Source: Maribacter polysaccharolyticus (lineage in GTDB: Bacteria; Bacteroidota; Bacteroidia; Flavobacteriales; Flavobacteriaceae). Taken from it: DNA of 64,000 nt. Shown piece by piece: positions 34,894-43,970 of the stretch. Numbering within the stretch: the first letter of the stretch is position 1; each line of letters begins with the position of its first letter. The DNA is taken from assembly GCF_028882255.1 (NCBI RefSeq), contig NZ_JARBUY010000003.1:271018-335017 (forward strand). The letters are read 5' to 3'. A program made the position numbers and the translations under genes. The notes under the pieces were generated by a model. That model worked only from the letters and a program-made list of their open reading frames with translations, searched no databases and was not told where the DNA came from.

Positions 34894-35274
34894 CTATATC
34901 CCTGGGCTGTTTGTAAATGATTTTTGCTCCTTTTTGTTTAAGGCGACATCCGCTAAGAATATACTTTTTTGGACCAACCCGCCGGTAATTTTGACAACTT
35001 TGCCTTTTTCTACCCGTACGGGAATCTCCAATTCTTCGTAACCGGCATAACTGACGACCAAAATATGTTCGCCTACAAGGACGTCTTGGAATTCAAAATT
35101 ACCATGAAAATTGGTTTGGGTCACTTTTGAATCCCCTTTAAGCCGCACGTTCGCTAGGAGCATGGGTTCGTTTTCCATTTCCAAGTCCATTATTTTACCG
35201 GTAATAGATCCTTTTTCTTGGGCGAAGGCTCCAACGACAATAAAAAATGCAAATACGAGAGTCAATTTCTTCAT
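34894..35274 (-). CDS. Stand-alone carboxypeptidase-regulatory-like domain protein
   Basis: 126 aa from ATG 35274 (a second ATG at 35289 is possible). A signal peptide ends GAFAQ (about residue 18). The rest is one beta-sandwich domain, GSITGKIMDLEMENEPMLLANVRL ... GYEELEIPV, closely matching the N-terminal domain of the TonB receptor at 38431-41301 (GSIAGTLTDTEMDNEPLPFANVII). It looks like that domain without plug or barrel. Downstream of the receptor-lipoprotein pair on the same strand, but separated by a terminator, with its own TTAAC array. Confidence 0.75.
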   Translation of the reverse strand: MKKLTLVFAFFIVVGAFAQEKGSITGKIMDLEMENEPMLLANVRLKGDSKVTQTNFHGNFEFQDVLVGEHILVVSYAGYEELEIPVRVEKGKVVKITGGLVQKSIFLADVALNKKEQKSFTNSPGI

Positions 35275-35291
35275 GGGTAAAATTTTCATTG

Positions 35292-35342
35292 CAAAAGAAA
35301 TGATGCAAGGTTAATTGAATGTTATGTCATGGTTATTTATAA
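35292..35342 (-). promoter_or_regulatory. Candidate Pho-box-like promoter of the small carboxypeptidase-regulatory-like gene
   Basis: Read on +, GTTA at 35310, 35321 and 35332: exact 11-bp triple repeat. A -7-like box TTCTTTTG lies at 35292-35299, 10 nt from the first unit and exactly 21 nt from the second, i.e. the same register as PiT-1, PiT-2 and the TonB receptor plus one unit. Confidence 0.6.
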
Positions 35343-35382
35343 GACCCTTTAAGTTAAGGATTGGCTTTTAGGGAACTGATTA

Positions 35383-35419
35383 TAAAAAAGAAAGCCTCGA
35401 CAACATGGTCAAGGCTTTC
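35383..35419 (-). terminator. Intrinsic terminator after the three-repeat lipoprotein
   Basis: On the - strand GAAAGCCTTGAC / GTCGAGGCTTTC (12-bp stem with one G-T pair) around a 6-nt loop, then TTTTTT. It closes the TonB receptor-lipoprotein operon. Confidence 0.85.
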
Positions 35420-35438
35420 AGTGGTATTTAATTGAGGC

Positions 35439-38384
35439 TTAGTTAGTAGCCCAATCAAACAGAGTAACATCTACCGGTGTTCCCGTGTTATACGGGCCTT
35501 CAACGGTTGCATCGGCACCATCGATCTGTACATTGGCCAAAGGACCGGAATCCTTCATATCGACCAAAGTTGCATAACCATCAAGATAAAGATTGGTTAT
35601 CGTGGCTCCTGAAGTCTTTTTAAATTGTAAAGCAATACCATCTTCAGTCGATACCGCTGTGAAGTTGGCCAAGGTTGGATTTCCATTCACTCCGTCAGCT
35701 TCTACGGCTGTTGAGAATCCCACTATGGTATGGACAACGTAAGTGTTGGTCAGGGTACCGCTCCAACCCTCGGTCCAATCGACAGCGTCATCCTCATTGT
35801 TTTCCAAGTAGAAATTGGAAGGGGAAACGGTTCCGCCGAAAAACTCAACACCATCATCCTGACCATCGATTATGGCAACATTATCTATGGTGGTTCCGGA
35901 ACCTACGGCGTAAAGCGAAAGACCGTTGTATTGGGACTCCGAATTGATCTGGGCACCGGCGTAGCGGATGATCAAATAGCTAATGGAACCAGAGCTATCG
36001 GTATCATCAGTTCCTCCATAAGAAATCTGTCCGACCTCCGCAGTGGCATCGGTACCTTCAGTGGTGGTCGCATTACCTGCGATTACCAAACCACCCCAAT
36101 CACCGGCACTTTCATTGGAAGAGGTCATCACAACCGGATTTGCTTCAGTACCCTGAATATCGATCATAGCACCTTTTTGAACAACGATGTACGTACTCGT
36201 TTCATCGCCACTCTCTACATCGGCTATTATGGTTGTTCCGGCAGGAATGGTTAATGTTGCTCCGGACGCTACACTCAATGTTTGGTCAAGATAATAGGTA
36301 GTGTCCGCATTCAGGGTCAAATCAGCTGTAATACTACCGGACAAAACACTTGTTTCAATCTCAGTTTCTGAATTTACCCAAGCGAAAGTTTCAATATCAA
36401 CGGTAGGTGTTGCGATATATGGTAAGCTTGGATCGGCATCGGCACCATCGATCTGAACATTGGCCAAAGGACCGGAATCTTTCATATCGACAGAAGTGTC
36501 ATAACCGGTTAAAGAAAGTCCGGTAATCGTAGCACCAGAGGTTTTCTTGAACTGTAAAGCAATACCTCCCGTAGTGGAAGCTGCAGTGAAATTGGCCAAA
36601 GTTGGGTTGCCATTATCCCCATCTGCTTCAACGGCAGTAGAGAAACCTTCAATCGTATGTACAACATAGGTGTTGGTGAGGGTTCCACTCCAGCCTTCGG
36701 TCCAATCGACAGCGTCATCCTCATTGTTTTCCAAGTAGAAATTGGAAGGGGAAACCGTTCCGCCGAAAAACTCAACACCATCATCCTGCCCATCGAGTAT
36801 GGCAACGTTATCTATAGTAGTTCCGGATCCAACGGCGTAAAGTGAAAGTCCGTTGTATTGGGATTCGGAGTTGATCTGCGCACCGGCGTAACGGATGATC
36901 AAATAGCTAATGGAACCTGAGCTATCGGCGTCATCACTGCCGCCATAGAGGATCTGACCTACTTCTGCGGTTGCATCGGTACCTTCTGTTGTCGTTGCAT
37001 TACCGGCGATAACCAAACCACCCCAGTCTCCAGGAGTCTCGTTGGCTGAAGTCATTATAACGGGATTGGTAGCTGTTCCTTGAACATCGATTTCCCCACC
37101 TTTTTGAACAACGATATAGGTGCTGGTTTCATCGCCACTCTCGACATCGGCAACTATTTCCGTACCGGCGGGAATAATCAATTTTCCACCATCTTCAACA
37201 CTAAAGGTGCTGTCTAGGAAGTATTTTATTTCAGCGTCCAACGTAAGTTCACTGGTCAAAGAACCTGTTAAAACTGAAGTTTCTGCAGTAGTAGTGGAAT
37301 TTACCCAAGCAAAGGAATCAATATCAACAGTAGCGGTGGCGATATAACTCAATTCGGGATCGGCATCGTTACCGTCGATCTGTACATTGGCCAAAGGACC
37401 GTCATCTTTCATATCCACGGTAGTATCATAACCGGCTAAAGAAAGTCCGGTGATCGTGGCACCTGAGGTCTTTTTGAATTGCAATGCAGTACCTCCGGTT
37501 GTTGAAACAGCGGTAAAGTTTGCCAATGTTGGATTTCCGTTTTCACCATCAGCTTCGACAGCCGTAGAGAAGCCCTCAATCGTATGGACGACATAAGTGT
37601 TGGTCAACGTACCACTCCAACCCTCTGTCCAATCGACGGCATCGTCTTCGTTGTTTTCCAAGTAGAAATTGGAAGCGTTAACGGTTCCGCCGAAGAATTC
37701 AACACCATCATCCTGACCGTCGATAATGGCAACATTATCTATGGAGGTTCCGGAACCTACGGCGTAAAGCGAAAGACCGTTGTATTGTGATTCGGAATTG
37801 ATCTGTGCACCGGCGTAACGGATGATCAAATAGCTAATGGATCCGGAATCGTCCGTGTCGTCAGATCCTCCATAAACAATTGACCCGACTTCGGCAATGG
37901 CATCGGTACCTTCGGTAGTGGTTGCACTACCTGCAATGACCAAACCGCCCCAATCCCCTGGTTCTTCATTCGCAGAGGTCATTTCCACTGGATTGGAAGA
38001 AGTACCTTGGATATCGATTTTAGCTCCTTTTTGAACTACGATATACGTACTTGTTTCATCACCGCTTTCAACATCGGCAACTATTTTAGTCCCTGCAGGG
38101 ATGGTTAAGGTTGCGCCTGATTCAATACTGAACGTTGTAGTAAGTGTGTAGGTTTTGCTTGCATCCAAAGTTCTGTCTTCGGATAATGAACCTGTAAGGT
38201 TGGTGTCCTCACATGGAGAACAGGATCCTCCGCAGTCGATACCGGTCTCATCCCCGTTCATGATACCGTCGGTACAGGTGGCTTCTTCCGTATCGGGGCC
38301 GCCATCGTCACTACTACAACTTGCAAGAAACAAGGAAGTAATGGCCAATAGACCCATTGCTATTGTTAAAGATTTGATTTTCAT
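35439..38384 (-). CDS. Lipoprotein with three 309-aa tandem repeats
   Basis: 981 aa. Lipoprotein signal with lipobox LASC (Cys23), then a Cys-rich motif CTDGIMNGDETGIDCGGSCSPC (about 37-58) common in Bacteroidota surface proteins. Three tandem repeats start near residues 63, 372 and 681 (LTGSL/LSGSI). Each contains IPAGTxIVADVESGDETSTYIVVQKG, GDWGGLVIAG, ISYLIIRYAGAQINSESQYNG and GFSTAVEADG and should form a right-handed beta-helix. The last repeat lacks the final nine-residue linker. Follows the TonB receptor gene by 46 nt in one operon; it takes the place of a SusD-like partner but is unrelated to SusD. Ligand unknown. Confidence 0.85.
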   Translation of the reverse strand: MKIKSLTIAMGLLAITSLFLASCSSDDGGPDTEEATCTDGIMNGDETGIDCGGSCSPCEDTNLTGSLSEDRTLDASKTYTLTTTFSIESGATLTIPAGTKIVADVESGDETSTYIVVQKGAKIDIQGTSSNPVEMTSANEEPGDWGGLVIAGSATTTEGTDAIAEVGSIVYGGSDDTDDSGSISYLIIRYAGAQINSESQYNGLSLYAVGSGTSIDNVAIIDGQDDGVEFFGGTVNASNFYLENNEDDAVDWTEGWSGTLTNTYVVHTIEGFSTAVEADGENGNPTLANFTAVSTTGGTALQFKKTSGATITGLSLAGYDTTVDMKDDGPLANVQIDGNDADPELSYIATATVDIDSFAWVNSTTTAETSVLTGSLTSELTLDAEIKYFLDSTFSVEDGGKLIIPAGTEIVADVESGDETSTYIVVQKGGEIDVQGTATNPVIMTSANETPGDWGGLVIAGNATTTEGTDATAEVGQILYGGSDDADSSGSISYLIIRYAGAQINSESQYNGLSLYAVGSGTTIDNVAILDGQDDGVEFFGGTVSPSNFYLENNEDDAVDWTEGWSGTLTNTYVVHTIEGFSTAVEADGDNGNPTLANFTAASTTGGIALQFKKTSGATITGLSLTGYDTSVDMKDSGPLANVQIDGADADPSLPYIATPTVDIETFAWVNSETEIETSVLSGSITADLTLNADTTYYLDQTLSVASGATLTIPAGTTIIADVESGDETSTYIVVQKGAMIDIQGTEANPVVMTSSNESAGDWGGLVIAGNATTTEGTDATAEVGQISYGGTDDTDSSGSISYLIIRYAGAQINSESQYNGLSLYAVGSGTTIDNVAIIDGQDDGVEFFGGTVSPSNFYLENNEDDAVDWTEGWSGTLTNTYVVHTIVGFSTAVEADGVNGNPTLANFTAVSTEDGIALQFKKTSGATITNLYLDGYATLVDMKDSGPLANVQIDGADATVEGPYNTGTPVDVTLFDWATN
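35442..38198 (-). repeat. Triple 927-bp in-frame tandem repeat
   Basis: DNA units begin at about 38198, 37271 and 36344 and run downward. The offset between units 2 and 3 is exactly 927 bp at the checked points: 35770-35828 is identical to 36697-36755 over 59 bp. Unit 1 is more diverged in that block. The pattern implies expansion by unequal recombination with later gene conversion between units 2 and 3. Confidence 0.85.
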
Positions 38385-38430
38385 ACAATTGAGTTTAAGG
38401 TTTATTAGATATTTATTGTTGTTTTATTTC

Positions 38431-41301
38431 TTAAAATCTATAACTAAGACCTAGACTTAACCCAGCCCCGGTGGTATAAGAACTTACTGTTTTGTCTTCC
38501 TCGATCCTTTCGGCTGAGGAATCTGAAGCTACTTCCGACACATTCGTCAATATGCTCTGAGTTTGTTTTATTTCCGGATTTAAGAGGTTTTTACCCACTA
38601 AGGTTATTTTCCATTTTTTGGCAATCATTTTACTCACTACGGCATTCAGTACTACAAACCCTTTTTCTATGATCGCATCATCATAAAAAATATCCCTATT
38701 GGTTTGATCCGTCGGTACGCCCAATGCATAGATCTTGTCCGAGGCATAATTGGCATTAAGCGAAGCGGAAAACTGATTTTCACCTACGGTGTTGAAATTT
38801 AGGCTCGTATTGAAGATCCAATCGGACGCTCCTTGTAAATCGGTTTTTTCAATCCCTTTGTACCTAAAAGTCCTTGTTAATTCACCATTCTCATTATAAA
38901 TTTCCTTTAAATCCTGGGAGTGCCACATACGGGTCGCATTCAATACCATATTAAGATTATGGCCACTGGGCGTACCTTCCTCTTCATTGATGGTCGGTTT
39001 GATCAAGTCGATTCTCGTTTCGGCCTCAAAACCGAATACTTCAGCTTTTTCCGCGGAATTGAAGTATGAGAAAACACCTGCAGAGCCCCTATCCCTTACC
39101 TTGTTGATGGGGTCGGAGATATCTTTGTAAAAGGCCGCTACGGAAACCAACTGGGTTGGCGATGGGAAATATTCCCATTTAAGGTCGTAATTCAGGTTCC
39201 TTGAAGCCGTAACCTCACTATTACCACGGGTTATCTGCCCTGTTGGCGAAACATATTCGAATGGGGCGATTTCTTTGAATTCGGGCAATGTCAAGGTCCT
39301 ACTCACGGCAAGTCGCAAGGCATGTAGTTCATTAAGGGAATATCTGATGTTCATACTAGGGTAGAGGTTGTTGTAGTCTTGGGTACTTTCCCCCTCTCTT
39401 GGGTAAAGGTTTCCGATATCCCAATTGACGAAAATTTCATCCTTTTGATAGCGTAGTCCGGCATCAAAGTTCCATTGATCAAGGCTTAGGTTAAAATCCA
39501 CAAATCCGGCCATGGACTCCAACTTTCCGGAATAAAGATCCTTGCGTTCGTCATTGGCATTCGATCCCAAAAAATTATATTCCAATATCCCGGCATCGAA
39601 GTAAGATTGCTGGAAAATATTACCGATTTTGTCTATTGACGTAGGATTTATCGCATTGGTAGAGGATTCTTCAACACCGACAAACTCTGAACTGAAGTCC
39701 CGTTCCTTGTTTCGGTAAGATACCCCCAATTCTACTTTAAAGGCCTTGTCGTTATCTTCTTCCTTGATAATATCGATGACATCCTTTAGGTATCCGGTGT
39801 ATTCGGTATCCTCAATAAGCTGGCTCGATTTTCTTTGTTGAAAACCACCTGTTCTACCAAGTTGTACATCAAAATCGGGTTCAACCCCATTGGGATCCCA
39901 GTTGACTTCATTCCTGATCCTATTGGGCTCGTCGGCATTGAGCAGGTTAAAACCACCGGCCCATTTGATGGTGTGCTTATCCCCAATTTCATGGGTACCC
40001 ATAAGTTGGGTAACCAACAAGCGGGTTTGTTTGGTGTTTTGGTCCCTGATGAATTGGAAAAGACCCTCGGAAGGATTCGTCTCCTCAAAAATAGTGGCTT
40101 CACCGTTTCGGCCGCCTTCAAAAACCGATTCATCTATTTTGTTGACGAAGAAAGTACTCGATTTGATCCTGTTCCTATCATTGGCGAAAAAAGTCATATC
40201 CAAGAGGGCCGTATTAACGATCTTATTGCGATATGTGGTGGCATCGGTGATGGTATCATCTATGAAGTTAGATCGATATTGTCGAAAAAGTCCCTTTTGA
40301 TATCCATACGATTTTGAATGTGAGGCCGTAAAAAAGACGGCTAGTTTATCTTTTATTCTTTTTCCTGCTATGATCGAGAATGAATAATCGATAGGGTTAT
40401 CCTGGGTTCTGGTGTTCCAACCTTGTTGTGTAATCTGTTCTTGGACCGTTTTATTCGAGTTGTAAAAACCGAAGGTTACGTCGCTTTGGTTGGGGGAAAT
40501 CTTAAAATTATCATAGACTCCGCTTTTGGCCACATTCGTATTGATCCCTGCAGCATAGCTGGCACCTAATTCCGATGCGCCTACGAGTTCCCTGCCACTG
40601 ATGTTCACTGCCCCGGAAGATTGGTCGGCTGAGCCCTGTACGGCATAGGTCTTACTGATACTCACATTTCGAATCACCCTGGTAGGGAAAAGGGACAAGT
40701 CAATATTTTTCTTTTCGACATCATCGGAAGGCACGGTAAGGCCATTCAAGGTTGTAGATAGATAACGGTCCCCTAAACCACGTACAAAAACATCCCCGGA
40801 AGCTTCACTACTGGATACCCCGGAAATTTTGGTCGTTGCTGTTGCTACATCCGAAACACCGATTTTACCGAGTTCTACAGCACCGATACTTTCTTTGATC
40901 TCAATAGCTTTCTTTTGATCGATCAATAGGGCCGTTTCCGAATCCTTCCTGGCTACTGTAGTTACGGTAACCCCTTCCAAGGCCACGCCTGTGGTTGCCA
41001 TTGGTACATTTATGGTCGATACCTTTCCGGCTTCAACGGTTACGTTGGGGATTTCCACGGTTTCATATCCCAAAAAGCTGAAAATCACGGTGTAGGTGCC
41101 GGGGTCCAAATTTGCGATTTCATACAGTCCGTCGAAATCGGTAGTCGTTCCCTTAGTCGTTCCTTTGATGATGACGTTCGCAAAAGGAAGTGGCTCATTG
41201 TCCATTTCCGTGTCGGTAAGCGTACCGGCAATACTACCTGTTTCTTGCGCACTTAGGTACGTTGAGGTCAATAATAATAAACTTAAAATAATTCTTCTCA
41301 T
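38431..41301 (-). CDS. TonB-dependent receptor with N-terminal carboxypeptidase-regulatory-like domain
   Basis: 956 aa. Signal peptide (1-18, cleavage after SAQ), regulatory-like beta domain (about 22-105), TonB-box region near EGVTVTTV (about 113), plug (about 130-235, with SGVSSSEASGDVFVRGLGDRYLSTTLNG), then a 22-strand barrel ending SLGLSYRF with a terminal Phe. Operon with the three-repeat lipoprotein. The upstream region holds the richest TTAAC array in the window, and the neighbours are phosphate transporters, so uptake of phosphate or a phosphorus compound is the leading inference. The substrate cannot be read from sequence. Confidence 0.93.
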   Translation of the reverse strand: MRRIILSLLLLTSTYLSAQETGSIAGTLTDTEMDNEPLPFANVIIKGTTKGTTTDFDGLYEIANLDPGTYTVIFSFLGYETVEIPNVTVEAGKVSTINVPMATTGVALEGVTVTTVARKDSETALLIDQKKAIEIKESIGAVELGKIGVSDVATATTKISGVSSSEASGDVFVRGLGDRYLSTTLNGLTVPSDDVEKKNIDLSLFPTRVIRNVSISKTYAVQGSADQSSGAVNISGRELVGASELGASYAAGINTNVAKSGVYDNFKISPNQSDVTFGFYNSNKTVQEQITQQGWNTRTQDNPIDYSFSIIAGKRIKDKLAVFFTASHSKSYGYQKGLFRQYRSNFIDDTITDATTYRNKIVNTALLDMTFFANDRNRIKSSTFFVNKIDESVFEGGRNGEATIFEETNPSEGLFQFIRDQNTKQTRLLVTQLMGTHEIGDKHTIKWAGGFNLLNADEPNRIRNEVNWDPNGVEPDFDVQLGRTGGFQQRKSSQLIEDTEYTGYLKDVIDIIKEEDNDKAFKVELGVSYRNKERDFSSEFVGVEESSTNAINPTSIDKIGNIFQQSYFDAGILEYNFLGSNANDERKDLYSGKLESMAGFVDFNLSLDQWNFDAGLRYQKDEIFVNWDIGNLYPREGESTQDYNNLYPSMNIRYSLNELHALRLAVSRTLTLPEFKEIAPFEYVSPTGQITRGNSEVTASRNLNYDLKWEYFPSPTQLVSVAAFYKDISDPINKVRDRGSAGVFSYFNSAEKAEVFGFEAETRIDLIKPTINEEEGTPSGHNLNMVLNATRMWHSQDLKEIYNENGELTRTFRYKGIEKTDLQGASDWIFNTSLNFNTVGENQFSASLNANYASDKIYALGVPTDQTNRDIFYDDAIIEKGFVVLNAVVSKMIAKKWKITLVGKNLLNPEIKQTQSILTNVSEVASDSSAERIEEDKTVSSYTTGAGLSLGLSYRF

Positions 41302-41332
41302 GTTTGAAATTCTCTATAATTAAATACCGCTG

Positions 41333-41428
41333 CAAATAAACTGACGGCATGTAAAAGCGGGGTTACCCTCATGTTAAAAATTGAATATGTAAGGGTTATA
41401 AAAAAGTTAACAGGTTAACTAAAGGTTA
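41333..41428 (-). promoter_or_regulatory. Candidate Pho-box-like promoter of the TonB receptor operon
   Basis: Read on +, GTTA occurs at 41362, 41373, 41395 and 41406 (one 11-bp lattice, one position at 41384 not matching) and again at 41414 and 41425 (11 bp apart, shifted phase). The -7-like box TTTATTTG on the - strand is at 41333-41340, exactly 21 nt from the first GTTA. This is six copies in 67 bp, in the 201-bp divergent gap with dgt. Confidence 0.6.
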
Positions 41429-41502
41429 AGCATCCGAATGTAGGGCTTGCTATATGGGGAGCTTTTAAAAAAGCGTATCTTGCCGGTATTTATCGCTATA
41501 AA

Positions 41503-42846
41503 ATGAATTGGGAACGATTACTCTCTTTACGCCGGCATGGTGATGTCAGTAAAAGATTACGCAAAGAACAGGATGAGACCCGTTTGGGCTTTGAGGTCGA
41601 TTATGATCGGATCATTTTCTCATCGGCATTTCGAAGCTTGCAGGACAAGACCCAGGTCATACCCCTTTCCAAAACCGATTTTGTACATACCCGACTTACC
41701 CATAGTCTTGAGGTATCGGTGGTAGGCCGTAGTCTGGGCAGGGCCGCAGGTCAAAAGATTTTGGAGAAGCATCCCCATTTAAAGGACATGCATGGATACC
41801 GGTTCAACGATTTCGGGGCCATCGTAGCCGCTGCCGCCTTGGCACATGATATCGGCAACCCTCCTTTTGGACACAGTGGGGAAAAAGCCATTGGGGAATA
41901 TTTCAAAACCGGAAAGGGAACACGATACAAAGAGGTCCTAACGGAAAAAGAATATCAGGATATCATCGATTTTGAAGGGAATGCCAATGGTTTTAAGTTA
42001 TTGACGGAATCCAGGGAGGGCGTAGACGGTGGTTTGCGTTTGGGCTATGCTACCTTGGGTGCCTTTATGAAATATCCCAAGGAGTCATTGCCCAAAAAGC
42101 CAACGAAACACATTGCCGATAAGAAATTCGGTTTTTTCCAATCGGAGAAAGAAACTTTCTTGGCCATTGCAGAAGAACTTGGTCTGAAGCAGACGCGCCA
42201 TGGCAATGATATTTCGTTTTCAAGGCACCCATTGACCTATTTGGTAGAAGCGGCTGATGATATCTGTTATACCATTATCGATTTTGAGGATGGGATCAAT
42301 CTAGGGTTGATTTCCGAGGATTATGCTTTGGAGTACCTGATCAATTTGGTCAAAGACCGGATAAATACCAAAAAGTACAATCAACTGGCCTATCAGGAAG
42401 ACCGGTTGAGTTACTTACGGGCATTGGCCATTAGTACATTGATCGGTGATGCCATTGAAGTATTCGTAAACAATGAAGCGGCTATTTTGGAAGGTACTTT
42501 TAATGTAGCTCTTTTAGATAAAAGTAAGTATACGGCCCAGATCAACGATATTATTGATTTAAGTGTCAATAAGATCTACCGATCCCAGGAAGTGCTCGAA
42601 AAGGAAATAGCCGGGTATAAGATCATTTCCGATTTATTGGATGTTTATTCCACGGCCTTGGTCAGGATCCACAAAGGCAGCGCTTCGAATTATGATCGAC
42701 TTGTGGTGAAAATGCTGCCCGGATTTTACCAACAAACCAATAAAACCATTTATAAAATTTTGTTGGATACCTGCTGCTATGTCGCTAGCCTATCCGATAG
42801 TGCCGCGGTACATCTGCATAACAAGGTCATGGGGAAACAGCTTTAA
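41503..42846 (+). CDS. dgt: Deoxyguanosinetriphosphate triphosphohydrolase (dGTPase)
   Basis: 447 aa. HD-domain metal site: TRLTHSLEVSVVGR, AALAHDIGNPPFGHSGE (HD pair) and EAADDICYTIIDFEDG. It hydrolyses dGTP (or other dNTPs) to the nucleoside plus triphosphate and so counteracts ribonucleotide reductase. The C-terminal third is the tetramerisation region seen in the family. Stop overlaps the convergent DUF3078 gene by 4 bp. Confidence 0.93.
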   Translation: MNWERLLSLRRHGDVSKRLRKEQDETRLGFEVDYDRIIFSSAFRSLQDKTQVIPLSKTDFVHTRLTHSLEVSVVGRSLGRAAGQKILEKHPHLKDMHGYRFNDFGAIVAAAALAHDIGNPPFGHSGEKAIGEYFKTGKGTRYKEVLTEKEYQDIIDFEGNANGFKLLTESREGVDGGLRLGYATLGAFMKYPKESLPKKPTKHIADKKFGFFQSEKETFLAIAEELGLKQTRHGNDISFSRHPLTYLVEAADDICYTIIDFEDGINLGLISEDYALEYLINLVKDRINTKKYNQLAYQEDRLSYLRALAISTLIGDAIEVFVNNEAAILEGTFNVALLDKSKYTAQINDIIDLSVNKIYRSQEVLEKEIAGYKIISDLLDVYSTALVRIHKGSASNYDRLVVKMLPGFYQQTNKTIYKILLDTCCYVASLSDSAAVHLHNKVMGKQL

Positions 42847-43970
42847 AACGCATAGGTAATACCGACTCCTAAGGATTGCTTAAACTGTATCTTAGGTCTT
42901 CCGTTATAGGTTATATTGCCGTCATCGTCCGTTATTTGGTCAAAAAGGATGTCATCATCATAAATGATATGCGTACCAATAGTCGTGATAATTGATTTGT
43001 TCACTTGGAGTTTAAGGGTCATTTCCCAATCAACATCAATATTACCGAAGCTAGAGAGGTAATCGGAATATAAAGTCAGGTCATTGGTCAAGCCAACATT
43101 TTTAACAATATTCGTTTCCCATTTGTTGGTGACCATAAAACCCAATTCGATATAGGTGTTTTCCCCTGGGGTAATTACATTACCATCATCATCATATTCG
43201 GCCTCCTTAACCCCGAAAGAACCACTGTCGGCCAGATCTTGGTCAAGAACAAAGGTTGCCTTTTGGGTTAAAGGTGAAATGTAAAGGTTGAATTTTTGAT
43301 TTTCCGTAATATAAGAGGTACCTGCCCCTAAATAGGTGTATCCCGGCGACATGAACCTTGAAATGGGATTTTCACGGTCCGGATATTTGTAACCGTTCGA
43401 GAACTGGGTATTGAAAGTAGCCTTAACGGAATAGTACCAATTGGTAATGGTATCCCGGCGATACCCAAACGTAGAACCCAATTTAAGGGCGTCATCCGTT
43501 TTTCTTAATTTTTGCTGTTCTTGGGCATTAAGACCATACTTAAGGGTAAGGTAATTGTCCCACTGGATGTACCTGAATTTGTAATTTCGTTCAAAACTAA
43601 GGTTGCCGACTCCCGATACCGAGTTATTTCCCCCGGCATTCCAATTGACGAATGCGACTTCGCTGAAATTCAACGTAAAACTGTTTTTCTTGGTCCAGAA
43701 AGAAGGCACCCTAAAGCGGTTCGGTTTGTTTTTCAATGTCTTGGTTTTCTTAAAACTGATGACGGGGTTGGTCAGGTTTACACTCCTGGGCACATTTTTT
43801 ATTTGAATCAGTGTCCTACGGATTACCACCGTGTCTATCGTGATTGAATCAATGGCAACAGAATCTATAGGGCTGGTGGTCGGGATGGAATCTTGGCTGA
43901 AAACGGGATAAAAACAAATAAATAGTAAAAGTGCTGAAAATAATCTCCTCATAATAATCTTACTGCTCAT
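42843..43970 (-). CDS. DUF3078-family outer-membrane beta-barrel-like protein
   Basis: 375 aa. Signal peptide (cleavage after FSQ near residue 25), then alternating amphipathic strands (NSFTLNFSEVAFVNWNAGG, YIQWDNYLTLKYGLN, GRPKIQFKQSLGVGITYAF). The FxNWxAGGxNS motif and the C-terminal aromatic residue are typical of DUF3078, a Bacteroidota family with no proven function. The ATG at 43970 lies inside the dxs stop region (11-bp overlap), implying coupling to dxs; an internal ATG at 43952 also fits. Confidence 0.85.
   Translation of the reverse strand: MSSKIIMRRLFSALLLFICFYPVFSQDSIPTTSPIDSVAIDSITIDTVVIRRTLIQIKNVPRSVNLTNPVISFKKTKTLKNKPNRFRVPSFWTKKNSFTLNFSEVAFVNWNAGGNNSVSGVGNLSFERNYKFRYIQWDNYLTLKYGLNAQEQQKLRKTDDALKLGSTFGYRRDTITNWYYSVKATFNTQFSNGYKYPDRENPISRFMSPGYTYLGAGTSYITENQKFNLYISPLTQKATFVLDQDLADSGSFGVKEAEYDDDGNVITPGENTYIELGFMVTNKWETNIVKNVGLTNDLTLYSDYLSSFGNIDVDWEMTLKLQVNKSIITTIGTHIIYDDDILFDQITDDDGNITYNGRPKIQFKQSLGVGITYAF

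Noticed and set aside
35442-38198. Periodic repeats as a CRISPR array or transposon
   Set aside because: Units are 927 bp, in frame and protein-coding, with no short spacers and no terminal repeats.
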